Assembly (NCBI GenBank): GCA_963761655.1
Contig: CAVXHI010000010.1
Span: forward strand, 1-64,000
Length of the DNA stretch: 64,000 bases
Reading direction: 5' to 3'
Source: RYN-122 sp963761655
GTDB lineage: Bacteria > Actinomycetota > Actinomycetes > Mycobacteriales > SCTD01
In this document: positions 34,487-43,566 of the stretch, piece after piece
How the letters are laid out: each line of letters begins with the position of its first letter
Position numbering within the stretch: position 1 is the first letter of the stretch
Translations under genes and position numbers: made by a program
The notes under the pieces: model-generated
Told to the model about the DNA's origin: nothing
What the model saw: the letters and a program-made list of their open reading frames with translations, nothing else
Database searches by the model: none

Positions 34487-34867
34487 ATGACCGAGCCCGA
34501 CCCGTTCGACGAGCTCGTCCGCGAGCTGGGCGACTGGCGCGGCGACGTCCTCGTCCGCGTCCGCGCCGTCGTCCACCGCGCCGTGCCCGACGCCGTCGAG
34601 CAGTGGAAGTGGGTCAAGCCGACCAACCCGCGGGGCGTCCCCGTGTGGGGGTCGGGCGGGGACCTGTGCACCGCGGAGGTCTACGAGAAGGCCGTCAAGC
34701 TCACCTTCGTGAAGGGCGCGTCGCTGCAGGACCCGGCGGGGCTGTTCACGTCGTCGCTGGAGGGCAAGGTGCGGCGGGCCGTCGACATCACCGAGGGGCA
34801 GGACCTCGACGAGGCGGCCCTCGCGCAGCTGCTCCGGGACGCCGCCGCCCTCAACGCTGCACGCTGA
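34487..34867 (+). CDS. DUF1801 domain protein
   Basis: A 126-residue YdhG/DUF1801-fold protein. The characteristic W(K)WxKPTNPRGVPVW segment and the LTFVKGASLQDP stretch support the family, which has an iron-chaperone-like fold but no established reaction. An AGGAGGA ribosome-binding site precedes ATG 34487. It stands alone between divergent and convergent neighbours. Confidence 0.8.
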   Translation: MTEPDPFDELVRELGDWRGDVLVRVRAVVHRAVPDAVEQWKWVKPTNPRGVPVWGSGGDLCTAEVYEKAVKLTFVKGASLQDPAGLFTSSLEGKVRRAVDITEGQDLDEAALAQLLRDAAALNAAR

Positions 34868-35221
34868 CTACGAGAACGGCACGAAGAGGACCGTGAGCAG
34901 GGCGAGCCCGCCGACGACCCCGAGCACCCGCAGGGCCCGGGACGTCCGCCGCCAGGACGCCCCGGCCGCCACCCCCGCACCCACGAGGGGCAGGACCACG
35001 GCGGTGAGCGTGCACACGGTCCACAGCAGCAGCGCGACGCCGCTCTGCGCGGCGGACGGCGGCTCGCCGAAGAAGGTGGCGCTGTAGATCAGCGCGTAGA
35101 AGGCGGCCGGGACCGGGATCGCGACCCACGCCAGCACCACGGCCGTCAGGGCCGCGGCACGCGCCGTGCGGCGGGGGGCGGACGGGGTCGCGGCGGACGG
35201 GGCGGTGGCTGTCGTGGTCAT
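34868..35221 (-). CDS. Small membrane protein, unknown function
   Basis: 117 residues from ATG 35221: a Thr/Ala/Pro-rich cytoplasmic head of about 20 residues, then three hydrophobic helices (about residues 22-48, 58-82 and 96-116). No known family is recognised. The stop abuts the DUF1801 stop on the opposite strand. It is divergent from the sigma factor gene at 35334, sharing an intergenic region of 112 bases. Confidence 0.65.
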   Translation of the reverse strand: MTTTATAPSAATPSAPRRTARAAALTAVVLAWVAIPVPAAFYALIYSATFFGEPPSAAQSGVALLLWTVCTLTAVVLPLVGAGVAAGASWRRTSRALRVLGVVGGLALLTVLFVPFS

Positions 35222-35333
35222 GGGTCCACCGTGCCGGGCACGACGGCCGGACGCCTGAGCAGGACTACTCGACCGCTCCGCGGCGGAACCGGACGGGCCG
35301 CTGCGGGGAGTGGACAGGTGTGAGGACGCGACC

Positions 35334-35822
35334 ATGACCGACGACCCCGCCCTGCGGGAGCTCTACGCGAGCTCCTACGTGCGCCTGGTCCGCGTCGTCG
35401 CCGTGGTCTGCGGCAGCACGTCCGACGCCGAGGAGGCCGTCCAGGACGCGTTCGTGGCGCTCGTCGGGCAGTGGGCGACCGTGGCCGCGTACGACGACCC
35501 GGAGGCGTGGGTGCGTCGGGTCGCGCTGCGACGGGCGAGCAACCGGCGTCGGACCGTCGTCCGCGGCCTGCGGGCCCTCCGGCGGCACGGCCCGCCGCCC
35601 GACGCCGCCGGGCCCACCGGCGACGCCGTCGACCTGCGGCGTGCGCTGGCCGCGCTGCCCCGCGCTCAGCGCGAGGTGCTGCTCCTGCAGGACCTCGGCC
35701 TCGGCCTCGCCGACATCGCCCGCCAGCTCGACATCCCCGTCGGGACCGTGAAGTCGCGCCTGTCGCGCGCCCGCGCCGCCCTGACCCCGCTGCTCCGAGA
35801 GGACCTCCCCGACCGTGTCTGA
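35334..35822 (+). CDS. ECF-type RNA polymerase sigma factor
   Basis: A 162-residue sigma-70 family protein with region 2 (LYASSYVRLVRVVAVVCGS, DAEEAVQDAFVAL) and region 4 (LPRAQREVLLLQDLGLGLADIA and GTVKSRLSRARAAL), and no regions 1 or 3. ATG 35334 is favoured over the upstream in-frame ATG 35310. It overlaps the next gene by 8 bases, the usual coupling with a cognate anti-sigma or membrane regulator. Confidence 0.88.
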   Translation: MTDDPALRELYASSYVRLVRVVAVVCGSTSDAEEAVQDAFVALVGQWATVAAYDDPEAWVRRVALRRASNRRRTVVRGLRALRRHGPPPDAAGPTGDAVDLRRALAALPRAQREVLLLQDLGLGLADIARQLDIPVGTVKSRLSRARAALTPLLREDLPDRV

Positions 35823-36909
35823 GCTCTCCCAGGCGCTCCAGGCCGAGCTGGACGCCCGCACGCCCGGCCCGCCGCCGTCCTTCGACAGCCTGCTGGCCCG
35901 CCGACGACGCCGCGACCGCCGCCGAGCCGCTGCGGCCGTGTCGCTGACGGTCGCCGCCGTGGCCGTCGTCGGCGGGTCGCTGGCGGGGCGGAGCAGCGGC
36001 CGTCCACCCGTCGCCGCGGGAGACCCGGCGTACGCCACCTACGTCGTGCGCTTCGACGACGACGCGGCGTACCGGCGAGACCGGTCCGCCGTCACCGCGT
36101 GCCTGGACGACCCGTCGGTCCTCAGCACCACGCCGCTGCGCGGCACGCCGCCCCGGCTGTCCGGGCTCCTGCAGGGCGAGGGTGCGGGCCGGCGGCTGCA
36201 GGACTGCCTCGTCCACAGCAGCTCCGCCGGGACCGGCATGGAGGCCGCCAGCGCGGACTCCCAGCCGACCGGGCTGGCAGCCCCCTACTCGATCAGCGCG
36301 GACGGACGCCGCCTGCTGCTCGAGGCAGCCGTCGGGGGCGGGTGCGAGACCGCCGGGCTGGCCGGGGCGAGCGCCACCGAGAGCCCCGACCGCGTCCTCG
36401 TCCACGCGGTGGTGGTGCGCCCGCCGACCGACCCGTCGGAGCCACTCGTCGGCTGCCCGGCCGTCCTGCCCAGGCAGCCCGTCACGGTGCGGCTGGACGC
36501 CCCGCTCGGCGACCGGGAGGTCGTCGACGCGGCGACCGGACGGCGGGTGTCCGGACCGGCTCCCGGCGACCCGGCCACGTGGGACGTCGACCCCGCCCGA
36601 CCACCGCGAGCGGGGGCGACCTCGTTCTCCGCGCTCGTGACCCGGGTGGCATGCGCCGGCGGACAGACCGGCGAGGTGCTCGCGCCGACCGTGGTGGAGA
36701 CCGTCGAGTCGGTCACGGTCACGTTCACCGCGGCCGCTCTCGGCGCGGGCTTCCACACCTGCCCGGGCAACGACGCGGTGGCCGCCGAGGTCCCGCTGCG
36801 GGAGCCGCTCGGTACGCGGACGCTGGTCGACGGGGGGTGCGCGTCGGTGCCTCCCGCCCCGGTCTCCCTCTGCCAGCCGGCGCGGCGTGGGACGACGACC
36901 GGCCGCTGA
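35815..36909 (+). CDS. Membrane-anchored partner of the ECF sigma factor (putative anti-sigma)
   Basis: 364 residues starting with GTG 35815 inside the sigma gene end. The N-terminal 38 residues are cytoplasmic and Arg-rich, one membrane helix follows (about residues 39-58), and the remaining 300 residues are predicted outside, with several cysteines (TACLDD, GGGCETAG, VGCPAV, TRVACAGG, FHTCPG, DGGCAS) that could form disulfides. No canonical zinc anti-sigma motif (HxxxCxxC) is seen. Its role as anti-sigma is inferred from gene order and topology. Confidence 0.65.
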   Translation: MSELSQALQAELDARTPGPPPSFDSLLARRRRRDRRRAAAAVSLTVAAVAVVGGSLAGRSSGRPPVAAGDPAYATYVVRFDDDAAYRRDRSAVTACLDDPSVLSTTPLRGTPPRLSGLLQGEGAGRRLQDCLVHSSSAGTGMEAASADSQPTGLAAPYSISADGRRLLLEAAVGGGCETAGLAGASATESPDRVLVHAVVVRPPTDPSEPLVGCPAVLPRQPVTVRLDAPLGDREVVDAATGRRVSGPAPGDPATWDVDPARPPRAGATSFSALVTRVACAGGQTGEVLAPTVVETVESVTVTFTAAALGAGFHTCPGNDAVAAEVPLREPLGTRTLVDGGCASVPPAPVSLCQPARRGTTTGR

Positions 36910-36957
36910 CCCGTCACGACACGGCCAGGGCCACCCGCGGCGACACGGAGCGGGCCG

Positions 36958-37659
36958 TCACGGACACGACCCGCGGAGGTAGCGGCGCAGGAGGGGCACG
37001 AGGTCGGCCGCGTCGTCGACGAGCAGGCGCAGCGGCTGGGTGCCCCAGCGGTAGCCGGGTCCGTAGCCCTCCTCGGCGTCCGCCCGCGTCTCGGCGTCCT
37101 CCTCGGCCCGCTCCTCGGCGGTGAGGTCGGCCGCCTCGTCGTCGGTCATCGGACGCGAGAACTCGTCGACCCGGTCGCCGACGAGGGCGAGCACCACCGG
37201 GGTGCGTGGCACCGGCGACGGCCTGCCTGCCACCTCCCACACCCGGGGCTCGACGTCCGCGGCGGCGACCTCGTCCCAGCTCAGCTGGACCGGCGTGCAC
37301 CGGCCCAGGACGCGGGCCGCCCCCACCGGCACGAGCCGCAGCGACGACGGCGTCACGACGACGTCGAGCACCTCGCGGTCGACCGTCCAGCCCAGCGGCC
37401 CGCGGGTCTGCAGCTCGTCCGGGACCTCGCCGTCCGGGACCGCCCGCCAGACGCCGGACCCACGCGGCATCTGCGCCCGACGACGACGCACCCGCTGCCG
37501 GGCCGCCAGCAGGAGCAGGGCGACGAGGCACCCGACGAGGACGAAGACGCCCATCACGCCGACAGCCCCGAGCGGGTCGCGCTCGACGACCCCGATGTAC
37601 AGCCCGAGCCCGCCGACCACGAGCAGGGGGAAGCCGGTCCCCGGGGGCAGCCGCCTCAC
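36958..37659 (-). CDS. Membrane protein with two N-terminal helices, unknown function
   Basis: 233 residues from GTG 37659, which overlaps the lipase stop by 4 bases. Two hydrophobic helices (about residues 8-25 and 32-52) are followed by a basic RQRVRRRRAQ stop-transfer and a 180-residue soluble domain (WRAVPDGEVPDEL, VVVTPSSLRLVP) that looks like a small beta-rich PH-like fold. No named family is certain. The acidic stretch AEERAEEDAETRADAEEG precedes the C-terminus. Confidence 0.6.
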   Translation of the reverse strand: MRRLPPGTGFPLLVVGGLGLYIGVVERDPLGAVGVMGVFVLVGCLVALLLLAARQRVRRRRAQMPRGSGVWRAVPDGEVPDELQTRGPLGWTVDREVLDVVVTPSSLRLVPVGAARVLGRCTPVQLSWDEVAAADVEPRVWEVAGRPSPVPRTPVVLALVGDRVDEFSRPMTDDEAADLTAEERAEEDAETRADAEEGYGPGYRWGTQPLRLLVDDAADLVPLLRRYLRGSCP

Positions 37660-38979
37660 GCGCGCCGGAGCAGGGCCGCTCCCGCCAGGACGGCCAGGCC
37701 GAGGGCTGCGAGCGGAACGCCTCCGGTCAGGGGGAGCTGCTCCTGCGCGGTGCCGGCGAGCACCTGCTCGACGGCGGCGACCCGGTAGAACGACGTCGTC
37801 GTGGCCAGCCGCACGGCGCTGCCGGTGACCGGCAGGTCGAGCGTGGAGCCGCCGACGGGCAGGGCGCGGCTCCGGACGGCGAGCACCCGGCCGTCCGCTC
37901 CGACGACGGTCGCGGTGACCCTCCCCGGCGCCTGCGCGTCGAGCACCAGCCGCCGCCCGGACAGCCGGGCGCTGGCGAGGAGCCGGCCGCGGTCGACGAC
38001 GTCGGCGCAGGTGTTCTGCGTGTAGCAGCGGACGGGCGGCTCGCGGTCCAGCTTCTCCGAGGCCTGGTTCGCGGCGAGGTCGTTCGCGACGGCCTCGGCG
38101 ACGAGCGGCGCGATGCGTCACCGGGTCGCTGCCGGGCGGGAGGGTGTCGAGGCAGGCCGTCGTCGGGACGCGGTCGGGGTCGACCGTGCCGGGGTGGGTC
38201 AGGCCGTCCTGGACGAGCGCGTAGACGGTGCCGTCGGTGACGAGCGCGAAGTGGTCGACCGCCTTGGCCGGGCAGCGCTCCTGCAGGACGACGTTGCGGG
38301 CGCCGTCGAGGCGACTGGCCTCGGGCTCCGGGGTCGCGATCTCGTCGGTCAGGGTGGCGATCGTGGTGTACGACGGACCGGGTGGCAGCGGGTGCGACCG
38401 GATGCCCGCGAAGTACCGCGAGCCGGCGCGGCGCTGCTGGAACGGCGCCGAGCAGGGCCGCTGGCACTGCGCCTCGCCCGTGACGCCGACGTTGAACGTG
38501 GGCGCCAGCCCGACGTAGTCCTCGACCAGCCCGGCGAGGTCCGGCCAGAACTTGATCGCGGTGACGGCGAGGGTGGCCCCCTGGCTGTGGCCGACGACGT
38601 CGATCCGGCCGTGCCGGCGGGCCGCGACCGTGCGGATCGCGGCGACGACCACCTCGCTGCTGACCTGCATGTCGGTGGTCGCGCGCTCGGGCAGCTGGAC
38701 GGTGCACACCGGTCGGCCGCTGAGGCGCAGCTGGGGCAGGTAGACCGGCCCCCAGGACTCCTCCGGCGTCGAGCCGGTGCCGTGCAGCAGGAGGACCGGC
38801 GTCAGCGGGGAGCGCTCGACGTCGCCGCTGCACCGCAACGACGACGTCAGGCCGCTCCCCTTCAGGTCCGGGCCGCTCGTCGGGCGGGCGTTGCCGGTGG
38901 GCACCGGGCGCGCGGTCTCGGCGAGGGCCGGCGCCGCCAGCAGGACCAGGGCCGCGGCCACCGCGAGCAGGCGCTTCAC
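37656..38979 (-). CDS. Secreted alpha/beta-hydrolase lipase with LPXTG-like anchor, frameshifted
   Basis: From ATG 38979: a signal peptide (MKRLLAVAAALVLLAAPALA), then a lipase/EstA-like domain with LLLHGTGSTPEESW, the nucleophile motif GHSQG and later His in a DHFALV segment. The family pattern breaks at SDPVT and resumes in the neighbouring frame with IAPLVAEAVANDLAA, so one extra base near 38115 is suspected. The C-terminus, LPLTGG plus a hydrophobic helix and RR, resembles a sortase signal. Corrected length is about 440 residues. It would be a wall-attached or secreted esterase; the substrate is unknown. Its start overlaps the DinB gene stop by 4 bases. Confidence 0.78.
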
Positions 38980-39503
38980 TCGCCGACCTCACCGTCGATC
39001 GCCTCGCGCAGGAGGTCGGCGTGGCCGTTGTGGCGGGCGTACTCCTCGACCATGTGCAGCAGCACCCACCGCAGCGACACCTGCCCGGCGCCGTCCCAGG
39101 CGGGGTGCGTCGCCTCCAGGTCGGGGCGCTGGCCGACGACGGCGCGCGAGGCCTCGACGCTGTGCCGCCAGCGCTCGTGCAGGACGTCGCCCGGCAGCGT
39201 CCCGCCCTGGGCCCAGACCTGCTCCCACCGCTCGGCGGGGTCCTGGTCGGGGTCCCACGGCTCGGGCAGCCGTCGCTCAGCGACGACCTCGGTGAACCAC
39301 TTGTCCTCGACGAAGGCGAGGTGGTGCAGCAGGCCGCCGAGGGTGAGCGACGACGACGGGAGCGGGGTGCGCAGCTGGGCGTCGGTCAGGCCGCGGCACT
39401 TCCAGGCGAAGGTCGCGCGCTGGTGGTCGAGGAAGGTGACCAGGCTCTGGGTCTCCCCGACGGCCTGCACCGTGTCGGGGCGGCCGTGCTCGTCGACGTC
39501 CAT
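38976..39503 (-). CDS. DinB/DUF664 family protein (mycothiol-dependent transferase-like)
   Basis: A 175-residue four-helix-bundle protein. The three metal-binding histidines of the DinB superfamily fit HHLAFVEDKWF, and HMVEEYARHNGHADLL near the C-terminus. Actinobacterial DUF664 members are related to mycothiol-dependent S-transferases. It lies directly upstream of the lipase on the same strand. The reaction here is not known. Confidence 0.82.
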   Translation of the reverse strand: MDVDEHGRPDTVQAVGETQSLVTFLDHQRATFAWKCRGLTDAQLRTPLPSSSLTLGGLLHHLAFVEDKWFTEVVAERRLPEPWDPDQDPAERWEQVWAQGGTLPGDVLHERWRHSVEASRAVVGQRPDLEATHPAWDGAGQVSLRWVLLHMVEEYARHNGHADLLREAIDGEVGE

Positions 39504-39684
39504 GCGCGGACCCTACGGAACGGGTCCGACGACCGTGTGCGGTCTGCCCGGCCGTGCCGCGGGAGTTGCGCACCGACGCCGTCTCCGAGGGCTCCCCTGG
39601 TGTTCGCTCTCGGCGAGACCCGCACCTGCTCTGACCTGCTCTTTCTGGTTCGGGACTGTCGGACCCGGGTCGTAGGTTCGGGTC
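39504..39684. other. Divergent intergenic region, no gene found
   Basis: 181 bases between the DinB-family gene (minus) and the HNH protein gene (plus). It must hold both promoters. I see no RNA gene or strong hairpin in it. Confidence 0.4.
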
Positions 39685-41059
39685 ATGTCAGGGACGTTGT
39701 TCGGGTCGACGCGGAGCGAGTGCGCGGCGGTCCGCGCGGCTGCTCGGGCGTCGGCGGTGGCGTTCGTGGCGGAGCAGCGGGCGCTGGTCGCGCTGTGGCA
39801 GGTGTCCTTGCCGGAGCACCGGGAGTTCGTCTCCGGTGAGGTCGCGTGCCTGCTCCACGTGTCGCCGCAGACCGGCGCGGACCGGCTGGGGCAGGCGCTG
39901 CGGCTGGTGTCGTTCCCCCGGCTGCTCGCGGCCCTGGAGGCAGGGCTGCTGGCGGTGCCGCACGCCCTCGCGCTGCTGGCGGAGGTCGAGCCGCTGTCCG
40001 CTCCGCACGCCGCGGCGGTCCTCGCGGAGGTCCTGGACGGTCCGGTCGACGACGACGGGCTGCTCGACGGGACGCCGTCGCAGCTGCGGGCCGCGGCCCG
40101 GCGGGCCGCGATCACGGTCGACCCTGCTGCGGCCCGGCGCCGGCACGAGACCGCCCGTCGGACCGCCGGGGCACGGTTGCGGCCGCAGCCCGACGGGATG
40201 GCCGACCTGGTCCTCGGGTGCACCGCGGTGCAGGGCGCGAGCGTGCTGGCGGCGCTGCGGGGCCGAGCGTCGGCGATGACGTTCACCGAGGAGCTCACCG
40301 AGGGGCAGAAGCAGATCGCCGCGCTGCTGCACGCGCTGGGGTGCGACCGGGTGGGCGTCCAGGCGGTGATCGAGTGCCCCGTCGAGCAGGCCGTCGACCT
40401 GCACGCCCTGGCCGCAGCCCCGGTCTGGACCGTCGGCCTGGCGATGCCCGCCGCCGTCGCGCTCGGGCTGTCGGACTGCCCGGCGGTGCTCGCCGGGTAC
40501 GGGCCGATCGGCGCCGACCAGGCCCGGGCGCTGCTGCCGCAGGCCGATCTGGTGAAGGCGTGCGTCGACAGCCGCACCGGCGAGGTCCTCACCGCCGAGC
40601 CGCCCCTACGCCGAGCGACCTGGGCCAAGGGCGACCCGGACCGGGCCCGGGCGCTACGTCAGGCACTGGTCGAGATGGCGACGACCGCCAGCACGCTCCC
40701 GGACCTCACCGAGCCCGGCTACGTCCCGTCGGCCGCGCTCGGCCGGCTGGTCGACCTTCGCGATGTCACCAGCGTGTTCCCCGGCGACAGCACCCCCGCC
40801 CGGCGCACCGACCGGGACCACCGCCTGCCCTGGCCGCTGGGCCAGACCGACGAAGGCAACCTGCAGAGCCTCAGCCGGCACTGGCACCGCGCCAAGCACA
40901 ACGGCTGGACCACCCGGCATCACCGACGACGGCACCGTCCGGTGGAGCAGCCCCGGCGGCGGCGTCTACCGACGACGACCCGTCCGGACCGGCCCACCAC
41001 CCGTCCCACCCGGCACGACGCTGCCGCCCCTGCCCGACCCCCCTCACCGCGACCGCTGA
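39685..41059 (+). CDS. DUF222/HNH endonuclease-family protein, frameshifted near the HNH end
   Basis: The actinobacterial DUF222 helical domain covers about residues 20-320. It is followed by an HNH-like nuclease core (DRDHRLPWPLGQTDEGNLQ, then SRHWHRAKHNGW). Just after NGWTTR the frame becomes His/Arg-rich and leaves the family pattern; the next frame continues as ITDDGTVRWSSPGGG and ends at 41059. One extra base at about 40915-40918 explains this, giving about 458 residues. Such genes occur in many copies in actinobacterial genomes and often sit in variable regions. Target and role are unknown. Confidence 0.8.
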
Positions 41060-41063
41060 GCAC

Positions 41064-41089
41064 GGCCGGCGCCGCCAGCCCAGCCGGCC
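41064..41089. terminator. Hairpin after the HNH gene
   Basis: GGCCGGC (41064-41070) pairs with GCCGGCC (41083-41089) over a 12-nt loop, between the converging HNH gene and the anti-sigma gene. It could end transcripts from both sides. Confidence 0.45.
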
Positions 41090-41116
41090 CGACCTTCCGT
41101 GGGCACGAGCAGCCGG

Positions 41117-42136
41117 TCACCCGGCGCGGTCGTCGCCTGCCGTCCCGCGCAGGAACACCTCCGGGCTGTAGCCGTCGGTGACCCGGACCTGGTGCGCGCC
41201 CGACCGGACGAGGTCGCCCAGCGGGACGTCGTACAACGTCGACCCGTCCGGCCGCAGTGTCCGCGGGGGCAGGTCGGCGAAGGTGACCGTGACCGGCGTG
41301 GTCTGGTCGTTGACGACGCGCAGGCGCTGCCGCGGCACCACACCGAGGCAGCGCGGCGACGGTGCGTCCGGCGCGAGGTGCAGCACCGCGACGGGCTCGT
41401 GCTGACGGCTGCACGGCGCCCCGGCGCCCGGCTCCCCCGTCACGCGGCCGCCGTTCGGCGTCGCCTGCCGCGCCCAGGTCCGTCCACCGTCGCCCGTGCC
41501 GTAGGTGACGTCCTGGTCGACGAGACTGGAGTACACGTCGAGCGTCGCGCGGTCGGCGTCGTCGACCACCAGCTGTGCCCCGTCGCCCGCGTGGCAGCCG
41601 GGAGCGGGCAGGCCGTCGGCCCTGCGCCAGGTCCGGCCCAGGTCGTCGGAGGTGTAGGTCCGGCCGGCTCCGCTGAGGCCGCAGGTCTCCCCCGCCGCCA
41701 CCCACAGCCGGTCGTGCGCGTAGACGACGTCGACGACCTGCCAGCGCTCGTCCCACCCCGGCGGGGTCACGTCGCGCACGGGCCCGTCGCCGAGCACCCG
41801 CAGCACGGAGGCCGTCCCGTCACTGAGGTCGTCGTCCACGACCCGCAGCTCGTACCGGTCGTCCAGGGAGAAGGTGAGCAGGAGCGGCGGGCCGGGGGCG
41901 GCGGGCGGTGATGCGACTGTCGGCGACGGCGACGGCGACGGTTGCGCCAGGAGCTCCCCCGGTCGCGAGTCACTGTGCGGCACCGCCAGGACCCCCACGA
42001 GGACCAGGGCGACGGCCGCCCCGGCCCCGAGCACCCGACGTCGTCGGCGGCGCTGCCGGACACGGGCGACGACGCCGTCCCACGGCACCGTCCCGGGGTC
42101 GACGGAGTCGTGCAGCAGCGAGTGCAGGTCAGTCAC
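41117..42136 (-). CDS. Putative anti-sigma factor with extracellular BNR-repeat sensor domain
   Basis: A 339-residue protein: N-terminal 34 residues cytoplasmic with an RQRRRRRR stretch, one membrane helix (about 35-52), a Ser/Pro linker, then an outside domain with Asp-box-like repeats (TSDDLGRTWRRAD, TGDGGRTWARQA) like sialidase/photosystem-stability-type propellers. It starts 8 bases inside the sigma factor stop, the standard coupling of an ECF sigma with its regulator. No zinc anti-sigma motif is seen, so the anti-sigma role is inferred. Confidence 0.68.
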   Translation of the reverse strand: MTDLHSLLHDSVDPGTVPWDGVVARVRQRRRRRRVLGAGAAVALVLVGVLAVPHSDSRPGELLAQPSPSPSPTVASPPAAPGPPLLLTFSLDDRYELRVVDDDLSDGTASVLRVLGDGPVRDVTPPGWDERWQVVDVVYAHDRLWVAAGETCGLSGAGRTYTSDDLGRTWRRADGLPAPGCHAGDGAQLVVDDADRATLDVYSSLVDQDVTYGTGDGGRTWARQATPNGGRVTGEPGAGAPCSRQHEPVAVLHLAPDAPSPRCLGVVPRQRLRVVNDQTTPVTVTFADLPPRTLRPDGSTLYDVPLGDLVRSGAHQVRVTDGYSPEVFLRGTAGDDRAG

Positions 42137-42641
42137 GGTGCGGCTCCACGAGGTCGAGCAGGAGGGCGGACTCCCGGAGCCGGGCGACCCCCTGGGCGGT
42201 CAGCGAGCGGACGGTCCCGGGGGCACAGGCCATCCGGCGGGCGGCTTCGTCGACGGACAGGTCGAGCAGGAAGCGCAGGACCAGGGCCTCCCGCTGGCGC
42301 GGCGGCAGGGAAAGCAGAGCCTGCCGGACCTCGGGGCCCTCGGCGTCGGGGGCGGGCGGGTCGACCAGGCGGGCGGCGGCGCGGCGTCGGGCGGCCCGCT
42401 CGTACCGGAGCCGGCGGACGTGGCTGTTCGCCAGGTTGACCGCGACCCGGTAGGTCCAGGCGGCCGGGGAGTCGAGGCCCGAGACGTGCGGCCAGCGGTC
42501 GTGCGCGCGAGCGAAGGCCTCCTGCACGAGCTCGGCAGCCAGGTCGCGGTCGCCGGTGTACAGCGTCAGGGCACCGAGCAGGCGGCCCGACTCGGCGCGG
42601 AAGAACGCCTCCACCGTCTGGTCCACGCCGAGAACACGCAC
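42129..42641 (-). CDS. ECF-type sigma factor (SigE-like family)
   Basis: A 170-residue sigma factor with region 2 (LYTGDRDLAAELVQEAFARAHDRW), the WTYRVAVNLANSHVRRLR segment and region 4.2 (LPPRQREALVLRFLLDLSVDEAARRM, GTVRSLTAQGVARLRE). The start is GTG 42641; a later start is possible. It is coupled to the membrane regulator at 41117. Confidence 0.88.
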   Translation of the reverse strand: MRVLGVDQTVEAFFRAESGRLLGALTLYTGDRDLAAELVQEAFARAHDRWPHVSGLDSPAAWTYRVAVNLANSHVRRLRYERAARRRAAARLVDPPAPDAEGPEVRQALLSLPPRQREALVLRFLLDLSVDEAARRMACAPGTVRSLTAQGVARLRESALLLDLVEPHRD

Positions 42642-42657
42642 GAGGGGTGTCCGGCGC

Positions 42658-43524
42658 TCAGGAGCCGATCGCGAGGCCGATCCCGAGCAGCACCGCCAGC
42701 GCGAGCTGCAGCTTCCCGGTCGCGCCGAGGACCGGCACGAGGGCCCGGCCCGACGTCCCGCCCGCGACCGCCTTGACCGGGGGCACGGCCAGGGGCAGCG
42801 CGAGCAGGCCGAGCAGCGCCCAGGGGGTGACCAGGGCCAGGCCGACGGTGGCGACGAACGCCAGGGCGACGAGCGCGCCGTAGAAGGCCCGGGTGCGCTG
42901 GTCGCCGAGGACGACGGCGAGGGTGCGCTTGCCGGCGTCGACGTCGGTGGGGATGTCGCGCAGGTTGTTCGCGACGAGGATCGCGCAGGCGAGCGCCCCC
43001 ATGGCGACGCCTCCGCCGACCGCCGCCCCGAGGACGTCCTCGGCCTGCACGTAGGCGGTCCCGACGACGGCGACCAGCCCGAAGAACACGAAGACCGAGA
43101 CCTCGCCGAGGCCGCGGTAGCCGTAGGGCTTCGACGTCCCGGTGTAGCCCCAGGCGGCCGCGATCGCGACGGCGCCCACGAGCAGCAGCCAGGGCGAGGT
43201 GAGGAGCGCGAGGACCAGGCCGGCCACGGCAGCGACGCCGAAGGCGAGGAACGCCGCCCGCTTGACCTGTCCGGGCGGCGTCGTGCCGCTGCCGGTCAGC
43301 CGGAGCGGGCCGACCCGGTCGGCGTCGGTGCCGCGGACGCCGTCGCTGTAGTCGTTCGCGTAGTTGACGCCGACCTGGAGCGCGAGGGCGACGACGAGCG
43401 CGAGCAGGGCGCGTCCCGGGGAGAACGACGCCGCGGCCGCGCCGGTGCCGACGAGCACCGGGGCGACCGCGGCGGGCAGCGTGCGGGGGCGGGCGCCCTC
43501 GAGCCACTGGGCGGGGGTGGTCAT
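42658..43524 (-). CDS. menA: 1,4-dihydroxy-2-naphthoate polyprenyltransferase
   Basis: A 288-residue UbiA-superfamily membrane protein with about eight helices. The first Asp-rich motif NYANDYSDG (Asn54, Asp58) and the second (NNLRDIPTDVDAGKRT) bind the Mg-polyprenyl diphosphate. MenA joins the isoprenoid chain to dihydroxynaphthoate, giving demethylmenaquinone. It starts with ATG 43524. The menaquinone genes menE, menB, menC, menD and menF follow within 10 kb. Confidence 0.95.
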   Translation of the reverse strand: MTTPAQWLEGARPRTLPAAVAPVLVGTGAAAASFSPGRALLALVVALALQVGVNYANDYSDGVRGTDADRVGPLRLTGSGTTPPGQVKRAAFLAFGVAAVAGLVLALLTSPWLLLVGAVAIAAAWGYTGTSKPYGYRGLGEVSVFVFFGLVAVVGTAYVQAEDVLGAAVGGGVAMGALACAILVANNLRDIPTDVDAGKRTLAVVLGDQRTRAFYGALVALAFVATVGLALVTPWALLGLLALPLAVPPVKAVAGGTSGRALVPVLGATGKLQLALAVLLGIGLAIGS

Positions 43525-43566
43525 GCGGCCGTCACGCTCATGGAGACAGCATCCCGCAACGGCGGC

